In this document: piece by piece, positions 54,164 to 62,853 of the stretch
Layout of the letters: every line of letters begins with the position of its first letter
Numbering within the stretch: the first letter of the stretch is position 1
Assembly (NCBI RefSeq): GCF_002087335.1
Contig: NZ_MWVJ01000076.1
Location: forward strand, 50,517 to 114,516
Reading direction: 5' to 3'
DNA from: Pseudophaeobacter leonis
GTDB lineage: Bacteria; Pseudomonadota; Alphaproteobacteria; Rhodobacterales; Rhodobacteraceae
DNA: 64,000 bases
Made by a program: the position numbers and the translations under genes
The notes under the pieces: generated by a model
The model's database searches: none
What the model was told of the DNA's origin: nothing
Seen by the model: the letters and a program-made list of their open reading frames with translations, nothing else

Positions 54164-54292
54164 CTAGTCCCAGCCTCCTCCCCCCCGTGGCGACAAAGAC
54201 AAAGTCAGGCCTGCCCATTCTATAGCGCCCTCCGCACAGCCCCCAGCCCCACGCACCCCTCCACAGCAGCGCAGATCAGCTTCGCCCATTGA

Positions 54293-54325
54293 CAAAACTG
54301 GCGGCAAAACTGGCGGCAAAACAGG
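54293..54325. repeat. 12-bp tandem repeat upstream of the riboswitch
   Basis: caaaactggcgg at 54293-54304 and 54305-54316, then a partial copy. A TTGACG hexamer just after (about 54328) might be the -35 of the riboswitch promoter. Confidence 0.75.
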
Positions 54326-54361
54326 ATTGACGACTCAATGTCGGCGGCTGTAGCCATTAGG

Positions 54362-54568
54362 AAGATGGTTCTCGCGACATCAGCTTTATGTCCGGGATGA
54401 AAAGGGAACGCGGTGCGACCTGGCTCTTACAGCCTGGCCAACTCCGTGACTGCCCCCGCAACTGTAGGCGGAGAGCGCGTCGGAACAGCCACTGGCACAG
54501 GGGATAAGCCCCTGAGCTGGGAAGGACCGAAGTCGCCTTGACCCGCAAGTCAGGAGACCTGCCATCGC
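54362..54568 (+). promoter_or_regulatory. cobalamin (B12) riboswitch
   Basis: Conserved segments appear in order: aagggaacgcggtgcga, actgcccccgcaactgt, agccactggc with ggataagcc, gggaagg, and gacccgcaagtcaggagacctgcc at the 3' side (54540-54563). This is the adenosylcobalamin aptamer (Rfam family RF00174 type). The next start codon with a good ribosome site is ATG 54686. Confidence 0.93.
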
Positions 54569-54685
54569 ATGACCACTCGAAACTGGACGGGGAGTCCTGG
54601 CGGGTACGTGAGATGGGCTATTTTCCACATGGGGCCCCTTGACGTCTGCCAAAACCGGATCCCCGCCCCTGCGCGGAGGGCGCTT

Positions 54686-55096
54686 ATGACACAGGCCGAC
54701 GACTCAGATCACCTCTCCCAAACCACATGCATGCATCTGGGTGCCCCTTGCCCGGCCCTGACAAAGATGCTGCAGACTTTGGCTCACGCCCTCAGCAAAG
54801 CACGCACGGTTACGGATGCGGATTTCGAGGTTAGTGGCGACAGCGTTCTGGGCGGCTGCGCCCGGCACTGCCCGGCACGGTTTGTCGCCACGCATGACCG
54901 TGTCCGGGTGTTTTGCGATGTCACCCCAGCGGCAGACACCGCCGAGCTGGACCTGTTTGCCGACACGCTCCTCATGACCGCAGGTCCGGGGTCCCCCACC
55001 ACCGGGATAACGCAGCGCCCCTGTGCCTTTGGCGAGGTCCGCCCCCAGCCTCGGCATCAGCCGTCAGCCCCTAAAGACACCAGTGCGATGCTGTAA
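54686..55096 (+). CDS. small cysteine-rich protein under B12 control, DUF1636-like
   Basis: A 136-residue cytoplasmic protein. CMHLGAPCPALTKMLQTLAHA near residue 14 and GGCARHCPARFVATHDRVRVF near residue 55 place four cysteines as in thioredoxin-like ferredoxin or metal-binding folds. ATG 54686 follows ggagg. B12 riboswitches commonly precede DUF1636-type metal-binding proteins in this class, so I suggest that family with caution. The Pro-rich C-terminal tail is probably disordered. A role in cobalt or cobalamin handling is inference from the riboswitch. Confidence 0.5.
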   Translation: MTQADDSDHLSQTTCMHLGAPCPALTKMLQTLAHALSKARTVTDADFEVSGDSVLGGCARHCPARFVATHDRVRVFCDVTPAADTAELDLFADTLLMTAGPGSPTTGITQRPCAFGEVRPQPRHQPSAPKDTSAML

Positions 55097-55179
55097 CAGC
55101 CAAGGCAGGTGCCGCAGGTTGTTTTGCGGCAGCAAAAGGCCGCAAGGCAAATCTTTTCGCGACCTCTATTCGCGGCCCT

Positions 55180-55707
55180 CTATGAGGAGGCGCGCGTGGC
55201 GGCCGCCAGCGCCCACTGCATCTGGGCCTGCGTTTCCACAGCGCAGGGGCGCACGGCGCGCAGGCGGTGCAATGCGGTTTCACGCCCCTCGCCGGCCTCA
55301 ATCATCAGCCGTAAAACCACCATGCCAGACCGTCCGCAGCCCCCCTTACAATGTACCAGAACGCGGCCGCCTCCCTTTAAGGCCTGCAGCGTGAGGCCGC
55401 TGACCTCAGACCATCGCGCCAACATGTCCGGCGTTGGCGCAGAAAAGTCCGGCAGCGGCAAATGGTGCCACCGGCACCCCATCGACGGGAAGTCCTGCCC
55501 CAGCCCCGCGGCACCTGCCTCGACATGTTCTGCCTCAGAGGTCATCGAAATCACCAGCCCGGGCAGCCAGTCGTGCAGATGGTCCATATCTCCCGCGTAG
55601 TCGCCACCGGCACCGGGCAGAGGACACAGCGCCAGTATCCCGTTTGAGACAGAGAGGGCGTGCAGCGTCAGAGGCTTTACATCCCTGCTGTCGATGTCAT
55701 CACCCAC
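55180..55707 (-). CDS. dual-specificity/tyrosine phosphatase-like protein
   Basis: A 175-residue phosphatase with the active-site loop VHCKGGCGRSGMV (C-x5-R) near residue 120. A conserved start VKPLTLHALSVSNGILALCP precedes GDYAGDMDHLHDW. GTG 55707 is chosen because ggagga lies six bases upstream; the frame is open far upstream but that part is antisense to dnaX. Such proteins dephosphorylate Ser/Thr/Tyr or small phosphates; the substrate is unknown. Divergent from dnaX. Confidence 0.8.
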   Translation of the reverse strand: MGDDIDSRDVKPLTLHALSVSNGILALCPLPGAGGDYAGDMDHLHDWLPGLVISMTSEAEHVEAGAAGLGQDFPSMGCRWHHLPLPDFSAPTPDMLARWSEVSGLTLQALKGGGRVLVHCKGGCGRSGMVVLRLMIEAGEGRETALHRLRAVRPCAVETQAQMQWALAAATRASS

Positions 55708-55810
55708 GTTACTCCTCCCGCGCAGACCCAGCCATGGGCCACGCCAATTTGCACGCCTGCGCCCTCTAGGCATCAAACACTGGCCTGAGAAGCCCCCCTC
55801 GGTCAACCGG

Positions 55811-55846
55811 CCTGTCACCCAGTCTGTCACCCAGCCTGTCAACAGC
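55811..55846. repeat. 12-bp tandem repeat, three copies
   Basis: cctgtcacccag, tctgtcacccag and cctgtcaacagc are consecutive in the promoter region between the phosphatase and dnaX. Confidence 0.85.
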
Positions 55847-55920
55847 GGTGGACGAAGCCCGTCTGCCCGCGTACCTTGCACCACGCGCGATCCCGCCTTC
55901 CGAATCCGGCAAGAGACATC

Positions 55921-57777
55921 ATGAACGACAGCACAAGCGACACCAGCCAAACTCAGTATCAGGTTCTGGCGCGCAAGTACCGCCCCGAGACCTTTACCGA
56001 TCTTGTCGGCCAGGACGCCATGGTCAGAACCCTGCGAAATGCGTTTGAAACCAATCGCATCGCCCAAGCCTTTATCATGACCGGCATTCGCGGCACCGGC
56101 AAGACAACCACCGCGCGGATCATTGCCAAGGGCATGAACTGTATCGGCACCGATGGCACCGGCCAGCCGACGACCGAGCCCTGCGGGGCTTGTGAACATT
56201 GCACCGCCATCATGGAGGGGCGCCATGGCGATGTGATGGAGATGGATGCCGCCAGCCGCACCGGTGTTGGCGACATTCGCGAAATCATTGATTCGGTCCA
56301 GTACCGCGCCGCCTCGGCCCGCTATAAGATCTACATCATCGATGAGGTGCATATGCTCTCGACCAGTGCGTTCAACGCGCTGCTGAAAACTCTGGAAGAG
56401 CCACCGGAGCATGTGAAATTCATCTTTGCCACCACCGAAATCCGCAAAGTGCCCGTGACGGTGCTGTCGCGCTGCCAGCGGTTCGATCTGCGCCGGATTG
56501 AGCCGGAGGTGATGATTGCCCTGATGCGCAAGATCGCCGCAGCTGAGAGCGCCGAGATCAACGAAGACGCGCTGGCGCTGATCACCCGCGCCGCCGAAGG
56601 CTCGGCCAGGGACGCGACCTCCTTGCTGGATCAGGCCATCTCGCATGGCGCGGGCGAAACCACCGCCGATCAGGTGCGCGCCATGCTGGGTCTGGCCGAC
56701 CGGGGGCGGGTGCTTGACCTGATAGATATGATCCTGCGCGGCGATGCGGCGGCAGCCCTCACCGAACTTGGCTCTCAATATGCAGAAGGGGCTGACCCGC
56801 TGGCCGTGCTGCGCGATCTGGCTGAAATCACCCACTGGGTCTCGGTGGTGAAGATCACCCCGGATGCAGCAGATGACCCTACCGTCAGCCCGGATGAGCG
56901 CGCGCGCGGACAGCAAATGGCCGAGGCCCTGCCAATGCGGGTGCTCACCCGGATGTGGCAAATGTTGCTGAAAGCCCTGGAAGAGGTCGCCGCCGCCCCC
57001 AACGCCATGATGGCGGCCGAGATGGCGGTGATCCGCCTGACCCATGTGGCTGATCTTCCCAGCCCGGAAGAGCTGATCCGCAAGTTGCAAAGCACCCCTC
57101 CCCCCAGTGCGCCCAGTGCCCCCAGTGGTGGCCCAAATGGTGGTCCTGGGAAATGGCGGCGGCTATGCTGGCGGGCCTTCCGCCGGACAGGGCGCAACCC
57201 AGGCGATGGGAGCCCCTGCGGGAGATACTGGCGCGCCGGGCGGCGCACATATGGCATCAGGTGGTGCGGCGCATGGTACCTCGGGTCTGCAGGGCGGCTC
57301 TGGAGCGGCAACCGCATTGGCGCCCGAAACCCTGCAGGCGCTGGCGCGCTATCCGACCTTTGAACATGTGGTCGCTTTATCCGCCTCAAACGAGACGGGC
57401 TGCTGCTTGAATATGTAAAAACCTATCTGCGCCTTGTGTCCTACCAGCCGGGCCGGATCACTATCCAGCCCACTCAGGACGCGCCAAAGGATCTGGCCGC
57501 ACGATTGGGACAGCAGCTGCAGAACTGGACCCAGGCCCGCTGGATCATTTCCCTTGAAAACGAGGGCGGCGGCGAGACCATTACCGAGCGTGAAAACGCC
57601 GTAGAAAATGCGCTGCGTGCCGAAGCGCGGGCGCATCCCTTGGTTCAGGCTGTGCTCGAAAGCTTTCCCAAGGCCAAAATCACCCGCATCCGCACCGCCG
57701 AAGAACTGGCCGCCGAGGTTGAGGCCGAGGCCCTGCCCGAAGTGGAAGACGAATGGGATCCCTTCGAGGAAGACTGA
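55921..57777 (+). CDS. dnaX: DNA polymerase III subunits tau/gamma (two compensating frameshifts)
   Basis: The clamp-loader ATPase. From ATG 55921: YQVLARKYRPETFTDLVGQD, Walker A GIRGTGKTTTAR near residue 55, a zinc site (CGACEHC), IYIIDEVHMLS, TLEEPPEHVKFIFATTE and the SRCQRF sensor motif. An extra A in gggaaatgg (57151-57155) shifts the frame in the Gly-rich linker, and a missing T near 57376-57378 shifts it back before RLKRDGLLLEYVK. Corrected length is 618 residues. DnaX is essential, so these look like sequence errors, though the first lies near where tau and gamma diverge in E. coli. Confidence 0.92.
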
Positions 57778-57799
57778 TACTGGAACACGCGCCTGAGCT

Positions 57800-57925
57800 G
57801 TGGTGAATGACCTTAACGGCATCGCCATCAAAGAGGGCTTCATTGCCCTGCCCCACTTGTTCATTGCGCTCGCAATTGCGATATGTGCCCTAATGACGTA
57901 TGGCGCGCTGCGCTCCCGCAAATAG
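57800..57925 (+). CDS. possible 41-residue membrane protein between dnaX and ybaB
   Basis: GTG 57800 opens a 41-codon frame ending at TAG 57923. It encodes a short polar start, one hydrophobic helix (FIALPHLFIALAIAICALM) and a basic end (ALRSRK), a sensible positive-inside layout. It starts 22 bases after dnaX and ends just before the ybaB ribosome site. The ribosome site is weak, and no family is recognised. Confidence 0.45.
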   Translation: MVNDLNGIAIKEGFIALPHLFIALAIAICALMTYGALRSRK

Positions 57926-57934
57926 GAGAAGACT

Positions 57935-58279
57935 ATGCTTAAAGGCCTTGGTGGTCTTGGCGATATGGCCAAGATGATGAAATCGGCACAGGAACTGCAG
58001 ACCAAAATGGCAGAGATGCAGGAAGAGCTGCACAATGTCATGGTCACAGGCGAAGCAGGCGCCGGCCTGGTAAAGGCAACCGCCTCTGCCAAGGGTGAGC
58101 TCAAGGGGCTCGACATTGATCCTTCGATTTTCACCAGCGACAACAAGGAAGTTGTCGAGGATCTGATCCTCGCCGCCGTCAAGGACGCCCAGTCCAAAGC
58201 CACGGTGAAAGCGCAGGAAGAAATGGCCCGCCTGACCGAGAGCATGGGCCTGCCCAAGGATATCAAGCTGCCGTTCTAA
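57935..58279 (+). CDS. ybaB: YbaB/EbfC nucleoid-associated protein
   Basis: A 114-residue DNA-binding protein: MLKGLGGLGDMAKMMKSAQE, KMAEMQEELHNVMVTGEAGAG, then VEDLILAAVKDAQSK, as in EbfC. ATG 57935 follows aggagaag. It lies downstream of dnaX and upstream of recR, the common dnaX-ybaB-recR order, here interrupted by cspA on the other strand. Confidence 0.94.
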   Translation: MLKGLGGLGDMAKMMKSAQELQTKMAEMQEELHNVMVTGEAGAGLVKATASAKGELKGLDIDPSIFTSDNKEVVEDLILAAVKDAQSKATVKAQEEMARLTESMGLPKDIKLPF

Positions 58280-58305
58280 TACGTAGCACAGCGACATCGC
58301 TCAAT

Positions 58306-58333
58306 AGGCGGCTCCGATGAGGACGCCTTTTTT
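58306..58333 (+). terminator. rho-independent terminator of dnaX-ybaB
   Basis: AGGCG (58306-58310) pairs with CGCCT, with an inner TCC/GGA pairing, followed by six T (58328-58333). Confidence 0.8.
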
Positions 58334-58394
58334 CATTGTGGCCTGTCAACCTGGCGGCGGATCTGTGCCCGCCCGGGTGAGACGAGAGCAGACA

Positions 58395-58428
58395 CAAAAA
58401 AACGCGGCCTCCAGACAGGAGACCGCGT
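58395..58428 (-). terminator. rho-independent terminator of cspA
   Basis: Minus strand: an 11-bp stem with one G-U pair (58418-58428 with 58402-58412), a 5-base loop, then a T-run (58402-58395). Confidence 0.9.
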
Positions 58429-58452
58429 TTCAAATTCTGGCTCGGAAAAGGC

Positions 58453-58659
58453 TTACGCCAGTTCGAGGTTCACAGCGGACTCACGACCGTCGCGGCCGGG
58501 TTCGATGTCAAAAGTCACTTTCTGGTTGTCGGCCAGACCGGTCAGACCGGAACGCTCAACAGCTGAAATGTGAACAAATACGTCTTTGCTGCCGCCATCG
58601 GGTGCGATAAAGCCAAAACCTTTGGTCGAGTTAAACCATTTTACGGTGCCTGAAGCCAT
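58453..58659 (-). CDS. cspA: cold-shock protein (CspA family)
   Basis: A 68-residue single-stranded nucleic-acid-binding protein with RNP1 KGFGFI and RNP2 DVFVHIS, starting [14 protein letters not shown]. The gene has a long AT-rich upstream region, consistent with the long leaders of cold-shock genes, and its own terminator. Confidence 0.96.
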   Translation of the reverse strand: MASGTVKWFNSTKGFGFIAPDGGSKDVFVHISAVERSGLTGLADNQKVTFDIEPGRDGRESAVNLELA

Positions 58660-59198
58660 GTCCGTAGTCTCCTGTAATTTGCTGTCCGCTTAGGTGCGAC
58701 AGCCCGGCGTGGTAGGTCTGGATCGAAAGACTGAGCGCCGTAAACGGGAGACAGTGGTCGAAAAAGAAAAACGTTAGCCCGCTCTATATGCGCGCAAGGG
58801 ATTTTTTTTTCAAGAGAGAATATGATGCCAGCTCTTGTCGCCCTGCCACCCGGTGAAGCCGTGTTATTTTTGTCAGAATGTGATGATTTTAACAATAAAA
58901 CAAATAGCTTAACAAAATTCACCTTGCCCCAAAATGGATGCATTCAGCGGAATTCCGCATAGCTTTGAGTTGCACAAATTTTGACGCACACGCGTAAAGA
59001 GAGGGCAAAATCTCTGCCGGCACCTTCTTAAGTATCCCAACAGATTGACTCCGGCCCACTTGATTCGCAGCCCTCTTTGGGTCAATGGGGCGCTGCATTT
59101 GGACGTTACGTAAAGACAACTGGCAGCCAGATCATTCACACCCCTTGCAGCCGCCCTTGGCTTTGCGCCTATATGCGGCAAGCGCAAAGGACCAAAGC
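58660..59198. promoter_or_regulatory. divergent region between cspA and recR, with a candidate cspA promoter
   Basis: On the minus strand TTGTTA (58915-58910), an 18-base spacer and TAAAAT (58891-58886) form a plausible sigma-70 promoter, giving a cspA leader of about 220 bases. The rest, 58920-59198, holds no convincing gene. Confidence 0.45.
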
Positions 59199-59798
59199 AT
59201 GACCGACGACAGCACCAGCGACATCGAGAACCTGATTGCACTGATGGCAAAACTGCCCGGCATGGGGCCACGCTCGGCCCGGCGGGCTGTGCTGCACCTC
59301 ATTCGCAAACGGGCGCTGCTGCTTTCGCCGCTGGCCGAGTGCATCAGCACGGTGGCCGAAACCGCCCGTGAATGCCTGAACTGTGGCAACGTGGGCACCA
59401 GCGATATCTGCGGTATTTGCAGCGACGAGCGCCGCGCCAATGGCGAGATCTGCGTGGTCGAGACGGTCTCGGATCTTTGGGCGATGGAGCGGGCTGCGGT
59501 GTTCAAAGGTCGCTATCATGTGCTGGGCGGCACCCTGTCGGCGCTGGATGCCATCGGGCCCGAAGATCTGCGCATCCCACGCTTGGTGGACCGGGTCGCC
59601 AGCGAGGGCGTCAGAGAGGTGATCCTCGCGCTCAACGCAACCATCGACGGCCAGACCACGGCCCATTACATCGCAGATCAGCTGGAGAACCAGGCGCAGC
59701 TTAGCACGCTGGCGCAGGGCGTGCCCATCGGTGGCGAGCTGGACTATCTCGATGATGGCACGATCACTGCCGCGCTGAAGGCACGCAAGGCGCTCTAG
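59199..59798 (+). CDS. recR: recombination mediator RecR
   Basis: A 199-residue RecFOR-pathway protein. An N-terminal helix-hairpin-helix ([18 protein letters not shown]) is followed by the zinc finger [16 protein letters not shown] near residue 60, then the Toprim domain ([19 protein letters not shown]). ATG 59199 ([12 protein letters not shown]) is chosen by family N-terminus; the frame is open to 59085. Confidence 0.95.
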   Translation: MTDDSTSDIENLIALMAKLPGMGPRSARRAVLHLIRKRALLLSPLAECISTVAETARECLNCGNVGTSDICGICSDERRANGEICVVETVSDLWAMERAAVFKGRYHVLGGTLSALDAIGPEDLRIPRLVDRVASEGVREVILALNATIDGQTTAHYIADQLENQAQLSTLAQGVPIGGELDYLDDGTITAALKARKAL

Positions 59799-59838
59799 GC
59801 CCCGCGTGCTTTTGCCCCGTCAGGGCTGGCTGGCCGGC

Positions 59839-60891
59839 TCAACTGTAGAACCGTTGCAGGGCCTCTGTCACAAGATCCAGTCCGGCATCACTGACATCAC
59901 GGTGCAACACCAGACGGATCGGGCCGCTGTCGCCTGCACCAATCACCACTCCGCTTTGTGATAAATGGGCCTGCAGTGCCGCATTGCACCCGTCCTGCGG
60001 GGTGAAAAAGACCATATTGCTGGCCTGTGTCACCGGCCCTGCCCCCAGCCTGCGCAGCACCGCAGCAAGCGCTTCGGCCCTGGCATGATCTTCGCCAAGA
60101 CGGGCCACATTGTGCTCCAGCGCATAAAGCCCGGCCGCCGCCAGAATGCCGGCCTGACGCATGCCGCCGCCCAGCATCTTGCGCCAGCGCCGCGCCCGCG
60201 TGACCAGATCCTTTGGCCCGACCAGAACCGATCCCGCCGGGGTGCCGAGGCCCTTGGAGAGGCAAATCGACAGGGTATCGGGGATGGCTGCCAAATCACC
60301 TTCGGCGCAGCCCAGCACCGCGATGCCATTGAAGAACCGGGCGCCATCCAGATGCACCGCGAGACCGGATGCGCGGGCAGCATCGGCGGCGGCCTGCGTT
60401 TGCGCCAGCGAGATGGCCTGACCGTTATGGGTGTTCTCAAGCGACAAAAGGCGGCTGATCGCCATATGGCTGTCGTCTGGCTTTACCGCCGCGCGGATCG
60501 CCTCGGGCAGCAGCGCGCCCGTCTCGCTGATTGGCAGCGGGCACAGCGCGATACCGCCTAAAACCGAGGCCCCGGCGGCCTCGTATTTGTTCACATGGTA
60601 GTCGACCCCCACCAGGATTTCTTCGCCGCGGCCACAATGCGCCAGCAGCGCCACCAGATTGCTTTGCGTCCCCGTTGGCAGAAAAAGCCCCGCCTCCTTG
60701 CCCAAACGCTCGGCCAGACTGGCCTCAAGGCGATTGACCTGTGGGTCTTCTCTGTAGACGTCGTCCCCCAGATCAGCAGCGGCAATTGCCGCCATCATAC
60801 CGGCGTCTGGCCGGGTCACAGTATCACTGCGCAGATCGCAGATCGGATGATTGCGCCCCTCGGCCTGGGTCATGCCTGCATATTGGTTCAT
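59839..60891 (-). CDS. ltaE: low-specificity L-threonine aldolase
   Basis: A 350-residue PLP enzyme splitting threonine or allo-threonine to glycine and acetaldehyde. It has DLRSDTVTRPDAGM near residue 20, DDVYREDPQVNRLE, LENTHNGQAISL, HLDGARFFN (PLP-binding Asp) and SICLSKGLGTPAGS with the Schiff-base Lys near residue 212. It is convergent with recR, 41 bases apart. Confidence 0.92.
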   Translation of the reverse strand: MNQYAGMTQAEGRNHPICDLRSDTVTRPDAGMMAAIAAADLGDDVYREDPQVNRLEASLAERLGKEAGLFLPTGTQSNLVALLAHCGRGEEILVGVDYHVNKYEAAGASVLGGIALCPLPISETGALLPEAIRAAVKPDDSHMAISRLLSLENTHNGQAISLAQTQAAADAARASGLAVHLDGARFFNGIAVLGCAEGDLAAIPDTLSICLSKGLGTPAGSVLVGPKDLVTRARRWRKMLGGGMRQAGILAAAGLYALEHNVARLGEDHARAEALAAVLRRLGAGPVTQASNMVFFTPQDGCNAALQAHLSQSGVVIGAGDSGPIRLVLHRDVSDAGLDLVTEALQRFYS

Positions 60892-61089
60892 GGCGCTCTC
60901 CTGCTTTTGAGTGTTGCGTCACCCTAAAAGCAGCATCGCCCAAAGACAAAGAGATCATTGCACCGGTTACAATTGGGGCCTGCGCACTATTTGGGGTCTT
61001 TATCGTGTCTCTGACAGCCCATTACATCTGACTGTCCCGGCGAATGATGTGCGCGCTGAGGCTGCATCAGCGGGGTCAGGTTTGAACAT

Positions 61090-61122
61090 GAAAAAAGGCC
61101 ACACCCCACGGGGCATGGCCTT
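61090..61122 (-). terminator. rho-independent terminator of the TrcR-like gene
   Basis: Minus strand: AAGGCCA/TGGCCTT stem (61116-61122 with 61095-61101) with an inner CCCC/GGGG pairing, then TTTTTT. Confidence 0.88.
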
Positions 61123-61148
61123 AATAAAAACTGAGGCGCGCGATCAGA

Positions 61149-61910
61149 TCAGCCGCGGGCGTCTTCATCCTCATCGTCGTCCTGATCTGCGTCGGGCAGA
61201 TTGAAAAAGCTGTCCGCATCCGCAATCGGGTTCGTCGACGAGGGACGCGCGTTGCCGCCGCCCAGGGTGAAGCTTTCGAGGCCTTCAATCCCAGAGGGCA
61301 TCTTGGGCTCTGTGTCCATGCCAAGCGACTGCTCGGTAGAGACCAGCTTGCGGCGCTCATCGTCGCTCATCACGCCACCTTCGGCGGCTTTTTTCGCGGC
61401 GGCTTTTTGCACGATCGAATCCAGCTCGGATTGTTTGCACAGGCCCAGAGCAACAGGGTCGATCGGCTGCATGTTGGAAATATTCCAGTGGGTGCGCTCG
61501 CGGATCGACTGAATGGTCGGCTTGGTGGTGCCAACCAGTTTGGCGATCTGACCATCGGACAGTTCGGGGTGGAACTTGACCAGCCACAGGATCGAGTTGG
61601 GCCGGTCCTGACGTTTGGACAGCGGCGTGTAGCGCGGACCGCGGCGTTTTTCTTCACCGGCGGCTGCGGCATAAAACTTGATCTTCAGCTTGTGCAGCGG
61701 ATTGCCTTCGGCGCTGTCGATCTCTTCCTGGGTCAGCTGATTGTTGGCGACCGGGTCAAACCCCTTGACGCCTGTCGCCACATCGCCATCGGCAATGCCC
61801 TGGATTTCCAACTCGTGCATGCCGACGAAATCTGCGATCTGCTTAAAGCTGATCGTTGTATTGTCCACCAGCCACACGGCGGTCGCCTTGGCCATCAATG
61901 GTTTTGCCAT
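61149..61910 (-). CDS. trcR: DUF1013 protein, TrcR-like cell-cycle transcriptional regulator
   Basis: A 253-residue alphaproteobacterial protein. It starts MAKPLMAKATAVWLVDNTTI then SFKQIADFVGMHELEIQGIA, a helix-turn-helix-like segment; a second one is DGQIAKLVGTTKPTIQSIR near residue 120. The acidic tail (DADQDDDEDEDARG) is typical. TrcR was named for cell-cycle transcription control in alphaproteobacteria (established knowledge); the target genes here are unknown. Confidence 0.9.
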   Translation of the reverse strand: MAKPLMAKATAVWLVDNTTISFKQIADFVGMHELEIQGIADGDVATGVKGFDPVANNQLTQEEIDSAEGNPLHKLKIKFYAAAAGEEKRRGPRYTPLSKRQDRPNSILWLVKFHPELSDGQIAKLVGTTKPTIQSIRERTHWNISNMQPIDPVALGLCKQSELDSIVQKAAAKKAAEGGVMSDDERRKLVSTEQSLGMDTEPKMPSGIEGLESFTLGGGNARPSSTNPIADADSFFNLPDADQDDDEDEDARG

Positions 61911-62054
61911 GTGCTCATCTCCTTACAACTTCTTGTCCCGGCATACATCTTTCCCGTCGCCTGAATTAGGCTGCCCCGGTGTTTTGGGGGCGGTTTCCAT
62001 TGTCGGGGAACTTCAGTCCTATATAGTCGCGCTGATTTCATAAGGAAAGAGGCG

Positions 62055-62702
62055 ATGCGCAGGTTCTTGCTAGCAGCTATTTTGGCCTTCACAGGGCTGT
62101 CCACCTCCGCCGTTTTTGCCGATGGTGAGAAAGCCGGTGAATTTGACTACTACGTTTTAGCTCTCAGCTGGTCGCCCAACTGGTGCGAGATCGAAGGCGA
62201 CGGCAAGCGATCCGACCAATGCCATCCGCGCCATGACCACGGCTGGACCCTGCATGGGCTCTGGCCACAGTTTCACCGGGGCTGGCCCAGCTATTGCCGC
62301 ACGCCCGAAGCGCCGCCCCGGCGCAGTGATACCGCAGAAATGGCTGATATCATGGGATCTCCCGGTCTGGCCTGGCACCAGTGGAAGAAACACGGCACCT
62401 GTTCCGGCCTGCGCGCCACCGACTATCTTGCCCTGTCGCGCAGCGCCTACGAGAGCATCAACCGCCCGGCGATCTTTCGCAAACTGCAGCGCTCTGTGAC
62501 CCTGCCCGCCAATCTGGTGGAACAGGCGTTTTTGCAGGCCAATCAAGAATTTGACAAAGACAGCGTCACCGTGACCTGCCGCGATCATCACATCCAAGAG
62601 GTCCGCCTATGCCTGTCCCGCGACATGCAGCCGGTGCCCTGCGGGCGTGACGTGATCAGAGATTGCTCGCTGAAGGACGCGATTTTCACCCCTGTACGGT
62701 AG
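62055..62702 (+). CDS. secreted ribonuclease T2
   Basis: A 215-residue RNase with signal peptide (RRFLLAAILAFTGLSTSAVFA). Active-site boxes CAS I (WTLHGLWPQ near residue 65) and CAS II (WHQWKKHGTCSG near residue 112) carry the catalytic histidines. Cys residues near 36, 49, 77 and later suit disulfides. Probably periplasmic, cutting RNA to 2',3'-cyclic nucleotides. A cyclic-nucleotide phosphodiesterase-like gene at 50383 could use its products (inference). Confidence 0.93.
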   Translation: MRRFLLAAILAFTGLSTSAVFADGEKAGEFDYYVLALSWSPNWCEIEGDGKRSDQCHPRHDHGWTLHGLWPQFHRGWPSYCRTPEAPPRRSDTAEMADIMGSPGLAWHQWKKHGTCSGLRATDYLALSRSAYESINRPAIFRKLQRSVTLPANLVEQAFLQANQEFDKDSVTVTCRDHHIQEVRLCLSRDMQPVPCGRDVIRDCSLKDAIFTPVR

Positions 62703-62751
62703 CGCTGTTTTGGCTCGATAGAATCAAACTGCCACCAGCGCCGCCAAAACG

Positions 62752-62790
62752 AAAAAGGCGCGCCCGCATCGCCCGGCGCGCCTTTGTTTT
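62752..62790. terminator. bidirectional rho-independent terminator
   Basis: A perfect 11-bp stem (AAAGGCGCGCC 62754-62764 with GGCGCGCCTTT 62775-62785), T-rich on both sides, lies between convergent RNase T2 and quinone oxidoreductase genes. Confidence 0.9.
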
Positions 62791-62853
62791 GTGCACTCAT
62801 TCACCCCAGGGCAAGAGCCTCCTGGAGGCCACGATCTGAGGCGCGAAAGCCGG

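Noticed and set aside
55124..55145. Hairpin TTGCGGC/GCCGCAA as a terminator
   Set aside because: The stem is perfect but lacks a T-run on either strand close to the stem.
55708..57090. N-terminal extension of the phosphatase to 636 codons
   Set aside because: Antisense to dnaX; a strong ribosome site marks GTG 55707 instead.
60910..61031. Small hydrophobic C-terminal frame (VTIGACALFGVFIVSLTAHYI)
   Set aside because: It looks like a membrane helix, but no in-frame ATG, GTG or TTG start with a ribosome site exists close upstream; not listed as a gene.
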